The notes under the pieces were generated by a model. That model was not told the origin of the DNA. It searched no databases and worked only from the letters and a program-made list of their open reading frames with translations. DNA of 64,000 nt, taken from assembly GCA_024683955.1 (NCBI GenBank), contig JAIKXS010000017.1, forward strand, positions 82,773-146,772, read 5' to 3'. Position 1 is the stretch's first letter. Every line of letters begins with the position of its first letter. Below, piece after piece: positions 54,615-64,000 of the stretch. The stretch is from Desulfovibrio sp. GTDB lineage: Bacteria; Desulfobacterota; Desulfovibrionia; Desulfovibrionales; Desulfovibrionaceae. Both the position numbers and the translations under genes were made by a program.

Positions 54615-54835
54615 CTGCACTGAAAATTCATCACGTCAGCATCTGAGCATAATCTTTTTTCCTGTTCGACCGATAACATGCACAGTGAGAAAATGAACTG
54701 CAGAAAGCCTCCGGATGAACATCTCTCAGCAGTACTGAATACAGTACGGGAGCTTTCATGACGAACAGTACGCCTGCGACGTTTCCGACCGAGGGACCGG
54801 ATGCAGTACGTAGTTGATTAAGCGATGGAGCCGCT

Positions 54836-55780
54836 ATGTCACAGACGAATATCTTGCTTGAATCAGGCACGAACGAACTCGAAATCGTCGAGTTTTATGT
54901 CAATCAGGACGGGTATCGCGCCCACTATGGAATCAATGTTGCCAAAGTTGTCGAAATTATCCGTTGCCAACCTGTGACAGCCATGCCTGAAATGCGGCAC
55001 CCAGCCATCAGGGGGGCGTTTTCCCACAGAAACGGACGTATTGTACCTCTCATAGATATGGCCCAGTTCCTTGGCAATGAAAGCGTGGACAATGAAGACG
55101 CCAAGGTCATTGTGACGGAATTCAACACGGTTTTTACCGCCTTTCTTGTTTCAGGCGTCAACCGAATCTACCGTTTAAGTTGGACGGAAGTTGAGGCACC
55201 CGGCAACTTTCTGCAAAATGTCAGCCGCAGCTCCGTCGTCGGCGTGGTCCGTCTTGAGGAACGTGTTGTTTTTCTCCTTGATCTGGAAGCCATAGTGGCA
55301 GAACTTGAACCAAGCATGGCCATCACCTTCGAAGGTTCCATGGCAGCGCACCCCGCCGAGCACAGGACCTATACGATACTCCATGTGGATGATTCCCACA
55401 GCATTCGCAATCTCGTGTATGATCTCTTCAAAAAAGAGGGACACTTTGAGGTGGAACAACGCGTCAACGGCCAGGACGCCTGGAATTATCTCACGGAATT
55501 AAAACAGCGATGCGAAGAGGAAGGCAAGGATATCACGGAATACCTGCAGGGCATTATCTCTGATATCGAAATGCCCTTTATGGATGGTCTTAACCTCTGC
55601 AAACGTGTGAAGGAAGACGCAATTCTGAAAAAACTTCCTGTCGCCATCTTCTCATCAATGATCAATGAACCCCTTGCCAAAAAATGCGAAACGGTGGGTG
55701 CAGACGCGCAGTTCGCAAAACCTGACATGCGTGTTCTCTCCGACAAAATGCTTGAGATGATACAGCAGTCTAATCTGTAA
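54836..55780 (+). CDS. cheV: CheV-like chemotaxis protein (CheW + receiver)
   Basis: CheW-like VEFYVNQDGYRAHYGINVAKVVEIIR...HPAIRGAFSHRNGRIVPLIDMAQFLG; receiver ILHVDDSHSIRNLV...GIISDIEMPFMDGL...AIFSSM. Confidence 0.88.
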   Translation: MSQTNILLESGTNELEIVEFYVNQDGYRAHYGINVAKVVEIIRCQPVTAMPEMRHPAIRGAFSHRNGRIVPLIDMAQFLGNESVDNEDAKVIVTEFNTVFTAFLVSGVNRIYRLSWTEVEAPGNFLQNVSRSSVVGVVRLEERVVFLLDLEAIVAELEPSMAITFEGSMAAHPAEHRTYTILHVDDSHSIRNLVYDLFKKEGHFEVEQRVNGQDAWNYLTELKQRCEEEGKDITEYLQGIISDIEMPFMDGLNLCKRVKEDAILKKLPVAIFSSMINEPLAKKCETVGADAQFAKPDMRVLSDKMLEMIQQSNL

Positions 55781-55833
55781 TAAGAATGGCCCCTGCAAGG
55801 GCAAATACAGTACAGAATATACAAAGGCTTCGG

Positions 55834-55880
55834 GCGCCCCGTTACGTTGTCGTTTTGGACACGTAACGGGGCGCTCTTTG
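55834..55880 (+). terminator. Rho-independent terminator after cheV
   Basis: Perfect 13-bp stem GCGCCCCGTTACG...CGTAACGGGGCGC then TCTTTG. Confidence 0.75.
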
Positions 55881-56766
55881 CCAGACAGAACGCATGACAG
55901 CGCATCCAATCAAGTAACCAGTCCCGCCCTCCAAGCTTTTCCCGATCTCGTACCAACGGACCCGCATAACGGGCATGCCATGAATGAAAGTCAAGCCCCT
56001 GTATTGCCCAGACGGTGCTTGCACATCTTCCCCATCTGACCGGAGTCGCTTTCCAATGACGCAAAGCCATACGGGGCCCCGGGCACGCCTCTCACAAGAG
56101 ACCTTGTCATACAGAAATGGCATCACATCCTCTCCCCGGCAGAGGAACGCTCACATTCTTCTCATAGCGTTTTTTCACACATTTACGACCGTCCGTTGCC
56201 GGTGCTCATCTTCTTCTCGGATTTACATCCGGTCACGCTTCTTCTCATACTCACGTTCTTCTTTCCGGGTACTGCACAGTCCTCCCTTGTTCTCGCAGTC
56301 AAATCAAATTAATGATGTGACAAAAAAAAGCGGCCCTTCACAGTAAAGTCCGCACGCTGCATAACAATCTAGGTACAGGCGAACGATGCAACGCCAAAAA
56401 GGACCTCTGCCCAGCACTGCAGCGCAGAAAAATTCTGTCATATATCTACGGTCGTCCACGTCTTTTTCCGGGAGATGCCAACGGCCGTTGGGCGGCGGTT
56501 CTCAGACCGTCCTTATTCCTCCGCCCCACGGAGGCCAATGACTTCCATCTCTCTTCGTCGGAATGGAGAGGTACAGATCCTTCTCCCCCCCTAAAGCAGG
56601 GAAAAAGTACACTCTGCAATCCGAGTATCCTCAGCATTCCTTGCCCTACGGCGTGCTTTGCGGGATGTGCATCCTCTGGGGAATGTTCAGGCCGACACAA
56701 AAAAACCGCCACTCCGTTTCCGGAATAGCGGTCCATCAGGAAAGAAATATGAAAGAGGTAAACGGT

Positions 56767-58212
56767 TTAATTGAACCAGGCAGGTTTAAAAAGCTCTCCC
56801 TTACCGGTCGGATCAACGGGAACCCGCTTATCAAGAGGTCTTGTGTCAATACCCATAGATGGAAGCAAATTACCCGTGAGTCCTGAAAGACGATACGCTC
56901 CAACAAGGATATTGCCACGGGCCGTTTCAGCCTGTGTTGAAGAATTATAAAGCTCGCTTATCGTATCAAGCACATCAAGAAGGCTTCGTTTTCCGATGGA
57001 AAACTGTTCAAGATAGGCTTCTCTTGTGTACTTGTTAAATTCAACAGCCTTTGAGTAATGCTGATATTGTTCCTGCGCTGCCTGATAATTTGCCCAGGTG
57101 CTTTCGATATCGAGCTTTAGAGAATCAATAAAGTCATAAAGCTGCTGTCTCGACTGACGAATACGCGCCGAAGCAGCTTTTTTCTCAGCGACATCGGCCC
57201 CGCTGTTAAAAACATTCCAACGCATTGTGCCGAGCACGTCAAAACTGTATATCCACCGGTCATCCCCGCCACCGCGGTTGGTGTAACTCGGACCGACCTC
57301 CACATTAAAATTGGGATAAAAAGTCGATTCGGCAAGTTCTTTCCGTGCACGGCTTGCGCGGATATCGTCCATATAGGCTGCAATTTTTGGATTGGATTTC
57401 CGTGCCAGTTCAAAGATATCGTCTGTCGACGTAAAAACGTCCGGGGGCATGGTCACGGGACGAAGGTTGAGCGGATCAAGCCCCGTAAGTCTCTTGTATG
57501 TATGCTCGGCGACCATCAATGCGGCCTTAGCCTCGGAAAGGCTCGATTCGGCACGGGAAAGACGCGACTGAGTCTGTGTCACATCTGCCTCCGTATCAGC
57601 ACCAAGAAAAGCACGTTCCTGTGCCTGGGCAAGGATTTCCTTGTGCTGACGGATATTATCCAAAGCCAGCTCGTAAATAGTTCTCCGACGAAGAAGATCA
57701 ATGTGTGCTATAATGCCGTCAAGCCCAAGAGAAGTGGCATTATCAAACACACGGTGCTTCATGGAATTAAGGGTCGACTGTGCTTCCCGCACGCGCGAAC
57801 GCGTGGCAAAACCGTCCCAGATGGGCTGAACAAGTTTGGCCGTGCCGTAGGCGTAGCCATACATCTGATTATCAAGCCCAGAGGAACGTGTTGAGGTATC
57901 ACTGTAGTAGCTGCCTCCGGTTTTGCCCTCTAACTGCACGCTAGGACCGAAACCCGCACGCGCGCGGTCAAGCTCGTGCTCAAGGACCTCTTTGTTTTCC
58001 TGAATACCACGCAGGGTACGGTGAGAACGAAGGACGCCATACACGGTATCCTCTATATCAAGGGGTGTTCCAGCGGATGGCGCCGGGGGCCAGGCCGATT
58101 CCTTTGCGTCAACGACAACAGGAATGCACAGACAACATAGAATAGTAACAAGCAGTTTTTTAAGCATGCACCGACTCCACCTTCTACCCCTCTTCCGACA
58201 GTCACATTTCAT
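56767..58212 (-). CDS. TolC family outer-membrane protein (type I secretion OMF)
   Basis: Two TolC repeats, KLVQPIWDGFATRSRVREAQSTL, YEAL-like helices, SIGKRSLLDVLDTISELYNSSTQ. Confidence 0.88.
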   Translation of the reverse strand: MKCDCRKRGRRWSRCMLKKLLVTILCCLCIPVVVDAKESAWPPAPSAGTPLDIEDTVYGVLRSHRTLRGIQENKEVLEHELDRARAGFGPSVQLEGKTGGSYYSDTSTRSSGLDNQMYGYAYGTAKLVQPIWDGFATRSRVREAQSTLNSMKHRVFDNATSLGLDGIIAHIDLLRRRTIYELALDNIRQHKEILAQAQERAFLGADTEADVTQTQSRLSRAESSLSEAKAALMVAEHTYKRLTGLDPLNLRPVTMPPDVFTSTDDIFELARKSNPKIAAYMDDIRASRARKELAESTFYPNFNVEVGPSYTNRGGGDDRWIYSFDVLGTMRWNVFNSGADVAEKKAASARIRQSRQQLYDFIDSLKLDIESTWANYQAAQEQYQHYSKAVEFNKYTREAYLEQFSIGKRSLLDVLDTISELYNSSTQAETARGNILVGAYRLSGLTGNLLPSMGIDTRPLDKRVPVDPTGKGELFKPAWFN

Positions 58213-58583
58213 CTCGTTTTAATACTCATCGCCCATACAGGAAAAAAAGCACTGCCGCCGACGATCTCTCCCTAGCAGCCTTGAACCCCTGGGGGAAACA
58301 CTTCATCATCGGGGAAATTGTATACATTAAAAAAAACCCGCTACAGATATTTTACGAATTCTACAAAAGATATTCAACCGACAAAAAAGCAGTATTTTAT
58401 TAAAAAAATAGCCTTATATTCGTCTGAAGAAAAGGTCCTGGACCTGAAAAGACGAACAACGCCCTCCTGTCCCAGACATCACCATCCGCTTCTGAAACAC
58501 GAGCGTCTCCCTTTGTATCGGCAGAAATCGCAAAATACTCTACCCATTCTGTTCAGTTTCCGTTGGGGGAAGTGTTTTTTCGT

Positions 58584-58950
58584 GCCATCCTCCTCCGACC
58601 AACGTCGGGGGAGTTCTATAGGTAGGGCCCCTTTTGGGCCGCAGCATGGATGGGTTTCTGTTTCATCGCGGCCGCCCGGGCCCTCTCTCCGCGCTCCACG
58701 GGCTGACACGGCAGGCCCTGCCACCAGCATATTCAATGCCGCATTGAGATCGGCATGTATCTCAAAACCACGGGGAGTACGGTTGAAGACAGCTTGCGAC
58801 GGTCTGTTATCCTTGTCCGCGCAGCCACAGTTGCTGCATGTCCGGATGGTGTATAAATCAGCTTACCCCAGGCTGAAGAGGCAAAGATCCCGGTTGCGGT
58901 GCACCTTATATCCCGGTCCTGAAGGACGGGGGTTTACGGCGCGCTGGATA
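58584..58950 (-). mobile_element. Non-autonomous IS200/IS605-derived element B
   Basis: Minus strand ADLYTIRTCSNCGCADKDNRPSQAVFNRTPRGFEIHADLNAALNMLVAG (TnpB zinc-ribbon region); same junction as element A; LE foldback CCCGGTCCTGAAGGACGGGGG. Confidence 0.78.
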
Positions 58951-59103
58951 AAAAAAGCAAGAAAGAACAGACTGGTACCGCATTATTTTTTATCATACTT
59001 CACAGGGCGCTTGCGGAAAAATCGTTTGACGGCTATGGCTTTTGTGCGATTTTATCCCAATACCGCAACATACGTTTTTGTCGCAAACTCCAGAGGACAA
59101 ATC

Positions 59104-60933
59104 ATGTCGTTTATCGCCGTACGTACATTTGCCACCCTCTATGCTCAGCTCACAACCAAGCTTCAGCATCGCTGTTGGCGTGTTCTGGCCCTTTCAGGAA
59201 GCATCAGTCTCCTCGAGCTCGCCATCACGGCGGCACTTTCCCTTCTTGGCGTGGCCCTGGCTGCACCGGCAAGCCTTCTTGAAAGCCATGGGTTCAGACG
59301 CATGCTTGAAATTTTTCCGTCCCTGACACCGCTCGCGCAAGATCAGCGAACGCTGCTTCTCTGGCTTATGGTTCTCCTCTGCGTTGCCATCGCCTGCAAA
59401 GCCGTATCCCTCGCCTTCCTGACATGGCGACAGGCAGATTTTTCGCAACAGGTCGGCGTGTACTTTAGTGTCCGTTTTTATAATCTTCTGCTCAAGGCGC
59501 CCTATCTGTGGCACGTAAAGCAGGACATGAGCATGCTGCAGACCAGACTGACATGGGCCCGTTTCAGTGCAGACTTTCTCCTTGCGGCTCTCCAGGCCAT
59601 GAGCCAAATTCTTGTCGCCTGCGTCCTGATCTGCGTTGTCACGGCAGTCACTCCGTGGGCCGCCCTGCTCGTCTGCCTGAGCACCGGTATCAGCACAACC
59701 ATCACCTATGTTCTTGCTCAACGTAAAGTTCATGAACTGAATGCAACATCCATGCAAATGGAGGCGGGAGCCAACAAAGTCGCCTATCCATCCCTTGCCG
59801 GCATACGGGAAGTCAAAATTTACGGACAGGAGCAGGCCTTCCTGCAACAATTCTCCAAACAGCGCCTGGGCTTTGCCCGCGTACAGAGCATGCTTCCCGT
59901 CATTTATCCGGCACCGTCGTGGATCCTCGACCTTATGGGCATGGTCATGCTCCTTCTTGCCCTGCTCATCATGAACAGACAGGGTCTGTCCGTTGCAGCC
60001 CTGAGCGGACAGCTCGCACTGCTTGCGGCGGTCACGTGGAGAATTCTCCCAACGGTCAACAGCCTTGTCACATCCCTTCTTCAGGTGCAGCAGCACATGG
60101 TCTACACCCACGACGCCATTACCTTCATCGCGGACCTTGAAAAAGAAAGTCAGGCCATAAAAGAAGAAAAGGCTCCTCTCCCCTGCCCCTTGCAACGGGA
60201 GCTTGTTCTCGAAAATGTGGCCTTCCGCTACCCTGACACCCCCTCATCGAGGCCCGACGCTCTCCACGACCTTCATGTTCGCATCAAAAAAGGCAGCATG
60301 GTCGGCTTCATCGGTTCATCGGGTGCGGGCAAAAGCACGGTCGTGGGTCTCTTAACAGGCCTTCTTTCCCCGACCAGGGGAACAATATATGTGGATGACA
60401 CCCCCCTCACAAAGGAGCGTCACTCGTCCTGGCTGAAAAATATTGGCTACGTTCCGCAGCTTCCTTTTCTTCTGAACGCAAGCATTGCGGAAAACGTGGC
60501 CTTTACCCGATGGGGGCAACAGATCGACAGGGAACGGGTAACACGCTGTTGCCGCATGGCCGCCATGGATTTTCTCCCCGACCTCCCCGAGGGACTAGAT
60601 ACGGTCATAGGAGAACGCGGCGTCCGGCTCTCGGGAGGACAGGTGCAGCGTGTCGCCATTGCCAGGGCCCTCTATGAAGAACCGGAAATCATACTCTTTG
60701 ACGAAGCCACAAGCGCTCTTGACGGAGCGTCCGAGAAGGCCATACAGCATACCATTGAATCCCTTGGCGGCCACGCGACACTGATCATTGTGGCCCACAG
60801 ACTGTCCACGGTGCAAAACTGTGACCATCTCGTCTGGCTCGGCGAGGGCACTATTCTTGCTCAGGGGACACCGCAGGTCATTCTTCCGCAATACAGGGCC
60901 TACCTTGACGCAAAAGCGGAAGAGATGTCTTAA
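59104..60933 (+). CDS. ABC transporter, fused permease/ATP-binding protein
   Basis: FIGSSGAGKSTVVGLLTGLL, RLSGGQVQRVAIARALYEEPEIILFDEATSALD; start at ATG 59104, not the 58318 ORF start. Confidence 0.9.
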   Translation: MSFIAVRTFATLYAQLTTKLQHRCWRVLALSGSISLLELAITAALSLLGVALAAPASLLESHGFRRMLEIFPSLTPLAQDQRTLLLWLMVLLCVAIACKAVSLAFLTWRQADFSQQVGVYFSVRFYNLLLKAPYLWHVKQDMSMLQTRLTWARFSADFLLAALQAMSQILVACVLICVVTAVTPWAALLVCLSTGISTTITYVLAQRKVHELNATSMQMEAGANKVAYPSLAGIREVKIYGQEQAFLQQFSKQRLGFARVQSMLPVIYPAPSWILDLMGMVMLLLALLIMNRQGLSVAALSGQLALLAAVTWRILPTVNSLVTSLLQVQQHMVYTHDAITFIADLEKESQAIKEEKAPLPCPLQRELVLENVAFRYPDTPSSRPDALHDLHVRIKKGSMVGFIGSSGAGKSTVVGLLTGLLSPTRGTIYVDDTPLTKERHSSWLKNIGYVPQLPFLLNASIAENVAFTRWGQQIDRERVTRCCRMAAMDFLPDLPEGLDTVIGERGVRLSGGQVQRVAIARALYEEPEIILFDEATSALDGASEKAIQHTIESLGGHATLIIVAHRLSTVQNCDHLVWLGEGTILAQGTPQVILPQYRAYLDAKAEEMS

Positions 60934-60986
60934 TAGTTCTTCGGATACAATCCAAAGCCACGAGAAACAACAGGACCTGATCACGC

Positions 60987-61898
60987 ATGACCGATTCTCT
61001 CTTTCTCTTTATAATTCATGCAGGAAACGTCCTTATCCATACCCTTGCCGAGGCTTGTTCGGCACTGAGCGGGGCCATTCTCCTTGCGCTTTTGTTACGA
61101 CACAAAGACGGGGGCACTCTTGCCATAAACCAGGCCCAGGCCTTCTCGGCCCTCTTTCTCCGCCTTCTCCCGTTCGGCCCCGTCTCCACTGTAAGTACCC
61201 TTGGAGTCTACCTCGCAGAACTTGAAACAATGGGGCAGACATGGCATATGCCATCACTCTTTGCACCCGCCATTCTCCCCTATACCTCCAACTGTCTTCT
61301 CTGGTTCCTCATATGGCCGATTGCCCGCGGACTGAAAACACGTATTCTCCGCCTTGCCGAGAGCGACGTCAAAAACAAAAAAAAACCACTGCATCCGCCC
61401 TACATTCACGCCACGATCCTTCTTCTTCTTTGCTTCCTTTCATGGGTTTTTCTTCTTCTCCCCTTTGCAGGCCTTCCCGAGGGCATGAGTCCCCTCAAGG
61501 CACTTCTTGCCATTCTTGAGAACACGGAACACCGCTTCTTTTTTTCTTTCCTTCCTCTGGCAGTACTTCTCCTGGCCCTTTTTCCAACCCTGCCCGTCTC
61601 CATGAAGGACGGCGATCCGGAGAGAAGACGCCTTCTGCGCTGGATTGCTGGCACGGGACTTCTCGCAGGCCTTCCCCGAACCCTCAGCACTCTTGGAACA
61701 CTTGCGGGGTATCTTCTCAAAAATCAGGACATGCCTTTTCGCCTTACCCTCACCCTCTTGCAGCAAGGCGCCCTTGTGGGAGTTCTTGTTCTACTGGGCC
61801 TTCTTATGTTGAACGGCTGCTACCGGCATCATACACCTCTACGCATTGGGGCCGGAATTCTTTTTCTACTCTCGCTTGTTCCAGGACTTTTTGTCTGA
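60987..61898 (+). CDS. Hypothetical polytopic membrane protein (303 aa)
   Basis: Multiple hydrophobic segments; closely follows the ABC transporter gene. Confidence 0.7.
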   Translation: MTDSLFLFIIHAGNVLIHTLAEACSALSGAILLALLLRHKDGGTLAINQAQAFSALFLRLLPFGPVSTVSTLGVYLAELETMGQTWHMPSLFAPAILPYTSNCLLWFLIWPIARGLKTRILRLAESDVKNKKKPLHPPYIHATILLLLCFLSWVFLLLPFAGLPEGMSPLKALLAILENTEHRFFFSFLPLAVLLLALFPTLPVSMKDGDPERRRLLRWIAGTGLLAGLPRTLSTLGTLAGYLLKNQDMPFRLTLTLLQQGALVGVLVLLGLLMLNGCYRHHTPLRIGAGILFLLSLVPGLFV

Positions 61899-61930
61899 TT
61901 CAACAATATGCAGCACATAACGGAGGAGCC

Positions 61931-62455
61931 ATGAAACGCCTTCTGATTTTTTTCCCCCTCCTGTTTCTTCTGTGGGCTACTGTTTGCGTAGCCGGAGAAC
62001 GCAACTTTCTTGAATTTTCCGTCACTCTCCCGGACGGTTGGGACGGGAGCGAACGCTCAGCATTCATTTCAAACGACAAGCGTGAATATATGCTTGTACT
62101 CGGTCTGAAAAACGAAAAAGAAGACGCGTACCGAGCCCTCATCAGCATCTATCTTCTTCCGAACAAACCGGGAAAAAACGCCCATGATTCTGCCATAGCC
62201 CTCGCAGAACAGCAGGCAAACGCATCCGAACCCAGAGAGGAAGGCCCATTCTGGGTTTTCACGGGAAATCCCAGAGACAACATTCTGAAGGGAATGGCCC
62301 AAACTTTTGTGGCCGCAAACGCCTCGGATCTGTTTATTATAATTGTCAAAGATCCGGAAAAAATCGGTGCGACGGACATCATCCGCACCCTTCGCCCCCG
62401 TACAGAACGCTCAACCGCACTTCTTCCTCCAGCTCAAGGCGTCACCGCTAACTGA
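61931..62455 (+). CDS. Hypothetical secreted protein (174 aa)
   Basis: Clear signal peptide MKRLLIFFPLLFLLWATVCVAG; GGAG ribosome-binding site upstream. Confidence 0.7.
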   Translation: MKRLLIFFPLLFLLWATVCVAGERNFLEFSVTLPDGWDGSERSAFISNDKREYMLVLGLKNEKEDAYRALISIYLLPNKPGKNAHDSAIALAEQQANASEPREEGPFWVFTGNPRDNILKGMAQTFVAANASDLFIIIVKDPEKIGATDIIRTLRPRTERSTALLPPAQGVTAN

Positions 62456-62724
62456 CCGATCACGGGAAAGACTTGCCTTTTTTCGTTGTTCTGCTACAAA
62501 CTGGATCCTAGTCCTCCTTATCTGACGCTCGCAGATGTGAACGACCCCGCGTTTTCAGAATCCCGGGGGGAAAGGTTCGGCATCTCCGCAAAGAAGTTCT
62601 GGCTGCGCAAAGTATTCGCGCAGAGCCTTTCAAAAAACTCGGAAAGATCTGTGTCAACCTGCATCTTCACCCTGCGTCCCTTTAGAAGAAAACCATTTCC
62701 AAACTTTTTTAAGGAGTAAAATCC

Positions 62725-63264
62725 ATGGAACTCAAAGGCAGTAAAACCGAAAAAAATCTGATGGAAGCCTTTGCCGGTGAAAGCCAGGCTCGCAACAAAT
62801 ACACCTATTTTGCGTCCAAAGCCCGCAAAGAAGGGTATGTGCAAATTGCCAACATCTTCGAGGAAACAGCCGGCAACGAAAAAGAGCACGCCAAGATCTG
62901 GTTCAAATATCTCCAGGGCGGCGACATTCAGGACACCCTGTCCAATCTGAAACAGGCTGCCGACGGCGAAAATTTTGAATGGACGGATATGTACGACCGC
63001 ATGGCCAAGGAAGCCCGTGAAGAAGGATTTACGGAAATCGCAGCCCGCTTCGAGATGGTCGGCAAAATCGAAAAAGAACACGAGGAGCGCTATCGTAAAC
63101 TGCTCGCCAACATCGAAGGAGATCTCGTCTTCTCCCGTGATGGGGACTGTGTCTGGCAGTGCATTAACTGCGGTCACATAGTTATCGGCAAGAAAGCCCC
63201 CAAGATCTGTCCGGTCTGTAGCCACCCGCAGAGCTACTTCGAACTTAAGAAAGAAAACTACTAG
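62725..63264 (+). CDS. Rubrerythrin
   Basis: [29 protein letters not shown]-terminal rubredoxin-like [23 protein letters not shown]. Confidence 0.95.
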   Translation: MELKGSKTEKNLMEAFAGESQARNKYTYFASKARKEGYVQIANIFEETAGNEKEHAKIWFKYLQGGDIQDTLSNLKQAADGENFEWTDMYDRMAKEAREEGFTEIAARFEMVGKIEKEHEERYRKLLANIEGDLVFSRDGDCVWQCINCGHIVIGKKAPKICPVCSHPQSYFELKKENY

Positions 63265-63530
63265 GAAAGCACGTTCTGCGGGAAACAGGTGGCTACAGCA
63301 GGGGCATTTCCCGATGTTATGGCACGTCCGCCCCGGGCGCCAGGAACGAGAAGTGCCGTACACTCGCCTGTCTTCAGTCTACCAATACGGAAATTTGTGG
63401 CACAAATGCTGCCCCCATGCCTTAGAAAAGGTACCCCTTGCGCAAAGGTTCTGAGATGTCGGGAGCAGGAAAAAATGTACGCAGATTCTCCGGAAGTATC
63501 CCGATAGAAGGAAATTCTTCAAAAAATCCC

Positions 63531-63566
63531 AAGACCACCCGGAAGAACTCGCTTCCGGGTGGTCTT
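63531..63566. terminator. Terminator-like stem-loop downstream of rubrerythrin
   Basis: AAGACCACCCGGAAG-AACTCG-CTTCCGGGTGGTCTT. Confidence 0.6.
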
Positions 63567-63586
63567 GATGTTCCGTAACGCCGGCC

Positions 63587-63812
63587 TGACATCCTCCCCC
63601 GCCTAACGTCGGGGGATTCCTGTCAGTAGCGGTCCTATTGGATCGCACCATGGGCGGGTTCCTGCTTTTCATCACGGCCGCCCGGGCCCTCTCCGCTCCA
63701 CAGGCTGACACGGCATGCCCTGCCGCCAGAAAACATGTTGAAACGGGAAAGGCAAAAAGACAAGAAAATCCCAGTTACAGTGCGCCGTAAAACCTCCCCC
63801 TGAGGGAGGGCA
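63587..63812 (-). mobile_element. IS200/IS605-derived relic C (right-end hairpin, tnpB tail, eroded left end)
   Basis: Hairpin TCCCCCGCCTAACGTCGGGGGA; minus-strand AGHAVSACGAERARAAVMKS tail; GTGCGCCGTAAAACCTCCCCCTGAGGGAGGG left-end-like foldback. Confidence 0.65.
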
Positions 63813-64000
63813 CGACAAATAAAATATTTTGGATCTTCTGACGGGCAGTATCCTCCCGAAGGAACGGTGTTTACCCCTTGTCTAGATCCGCCCTTGACGT
63901 CAAGACCTTTTGCGTCGAATCGGATGCATCCATGTCTGCGGCATCGTTATAGGAGAAATCTCCAGTGCCATGATGAAATCCGCGCCACACATCCCTATCA

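Noticed and set aside
59194-60195. 333-aa ORF on - strand
   Set aside because: Shadow ORF antisense to the ABC transporter permease domain
62518-63363. 281-aa ORF on - strand
   Set aside because: Antisense to the unambiguous rubrerythrin gene
1-64000. CRISPR arrays, rRNA or tRNA genes
   Set aside because: No regularly spaced repeats and no convincing tRNA cloverleaf or rRNA sequence found by eye; tRNAscan and CRISPR software would be needed to exclude them formally

Overview
64 kb window that looks like the chromosome of a Desulfovibrionaceae-type deltaproteobacterium (inferred from gene content and style; not tested by search). Most of it is ordinary housekeeping: tatD, mnmA, UDP-glucuronate decarboxylase, maf, a DegP-like protease, ferredoxin, queC, tsaB, rseP-dxr-cdsA-uppS-frr-pyrH, cheZ, ybgF, lspA, ileS, hemW, pepA, a cobA/hemD fusion, purN, cheV and rubrerythrin. 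There is also a tandem MdtABC-like RND efflux operon. The accessory signals I consider most worth a second look are: (1) a possible iron-organelle ('ferrosome', fez-like) cluster at about 8.1-12.0 kb. It has an SCA-type P1B ATPase, a small single-TM protein and three cysteine-less HMA-like modules sharing a DGR[IV]R[LIV]R motif, behind an AT-rich leader with a Fur-box-like palindrome. (2) A family of IS200/IS605-derived relics at about 33.8, 35.3, 36.5, 58.6 and 63.6 kb. Two copies share the same internal deletion junction, fusing a tnpB zinc-ribbon 3' end to the last codons of a divergent tnpA, so they look like a non-autonomous element that was mobilised after it decayed. (3) A LapB/LapC-type type I secretion locus coupled to a membrane PAS sensor with a degenerate HD-GYP domain, with no substrate, LapD or LapG visible. 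(4) A candidate rod-shaped structured RNA with its own terminator at about 25.04-25.21 kb. No CRISPR array, rRNA or convincing tRNA was seen.
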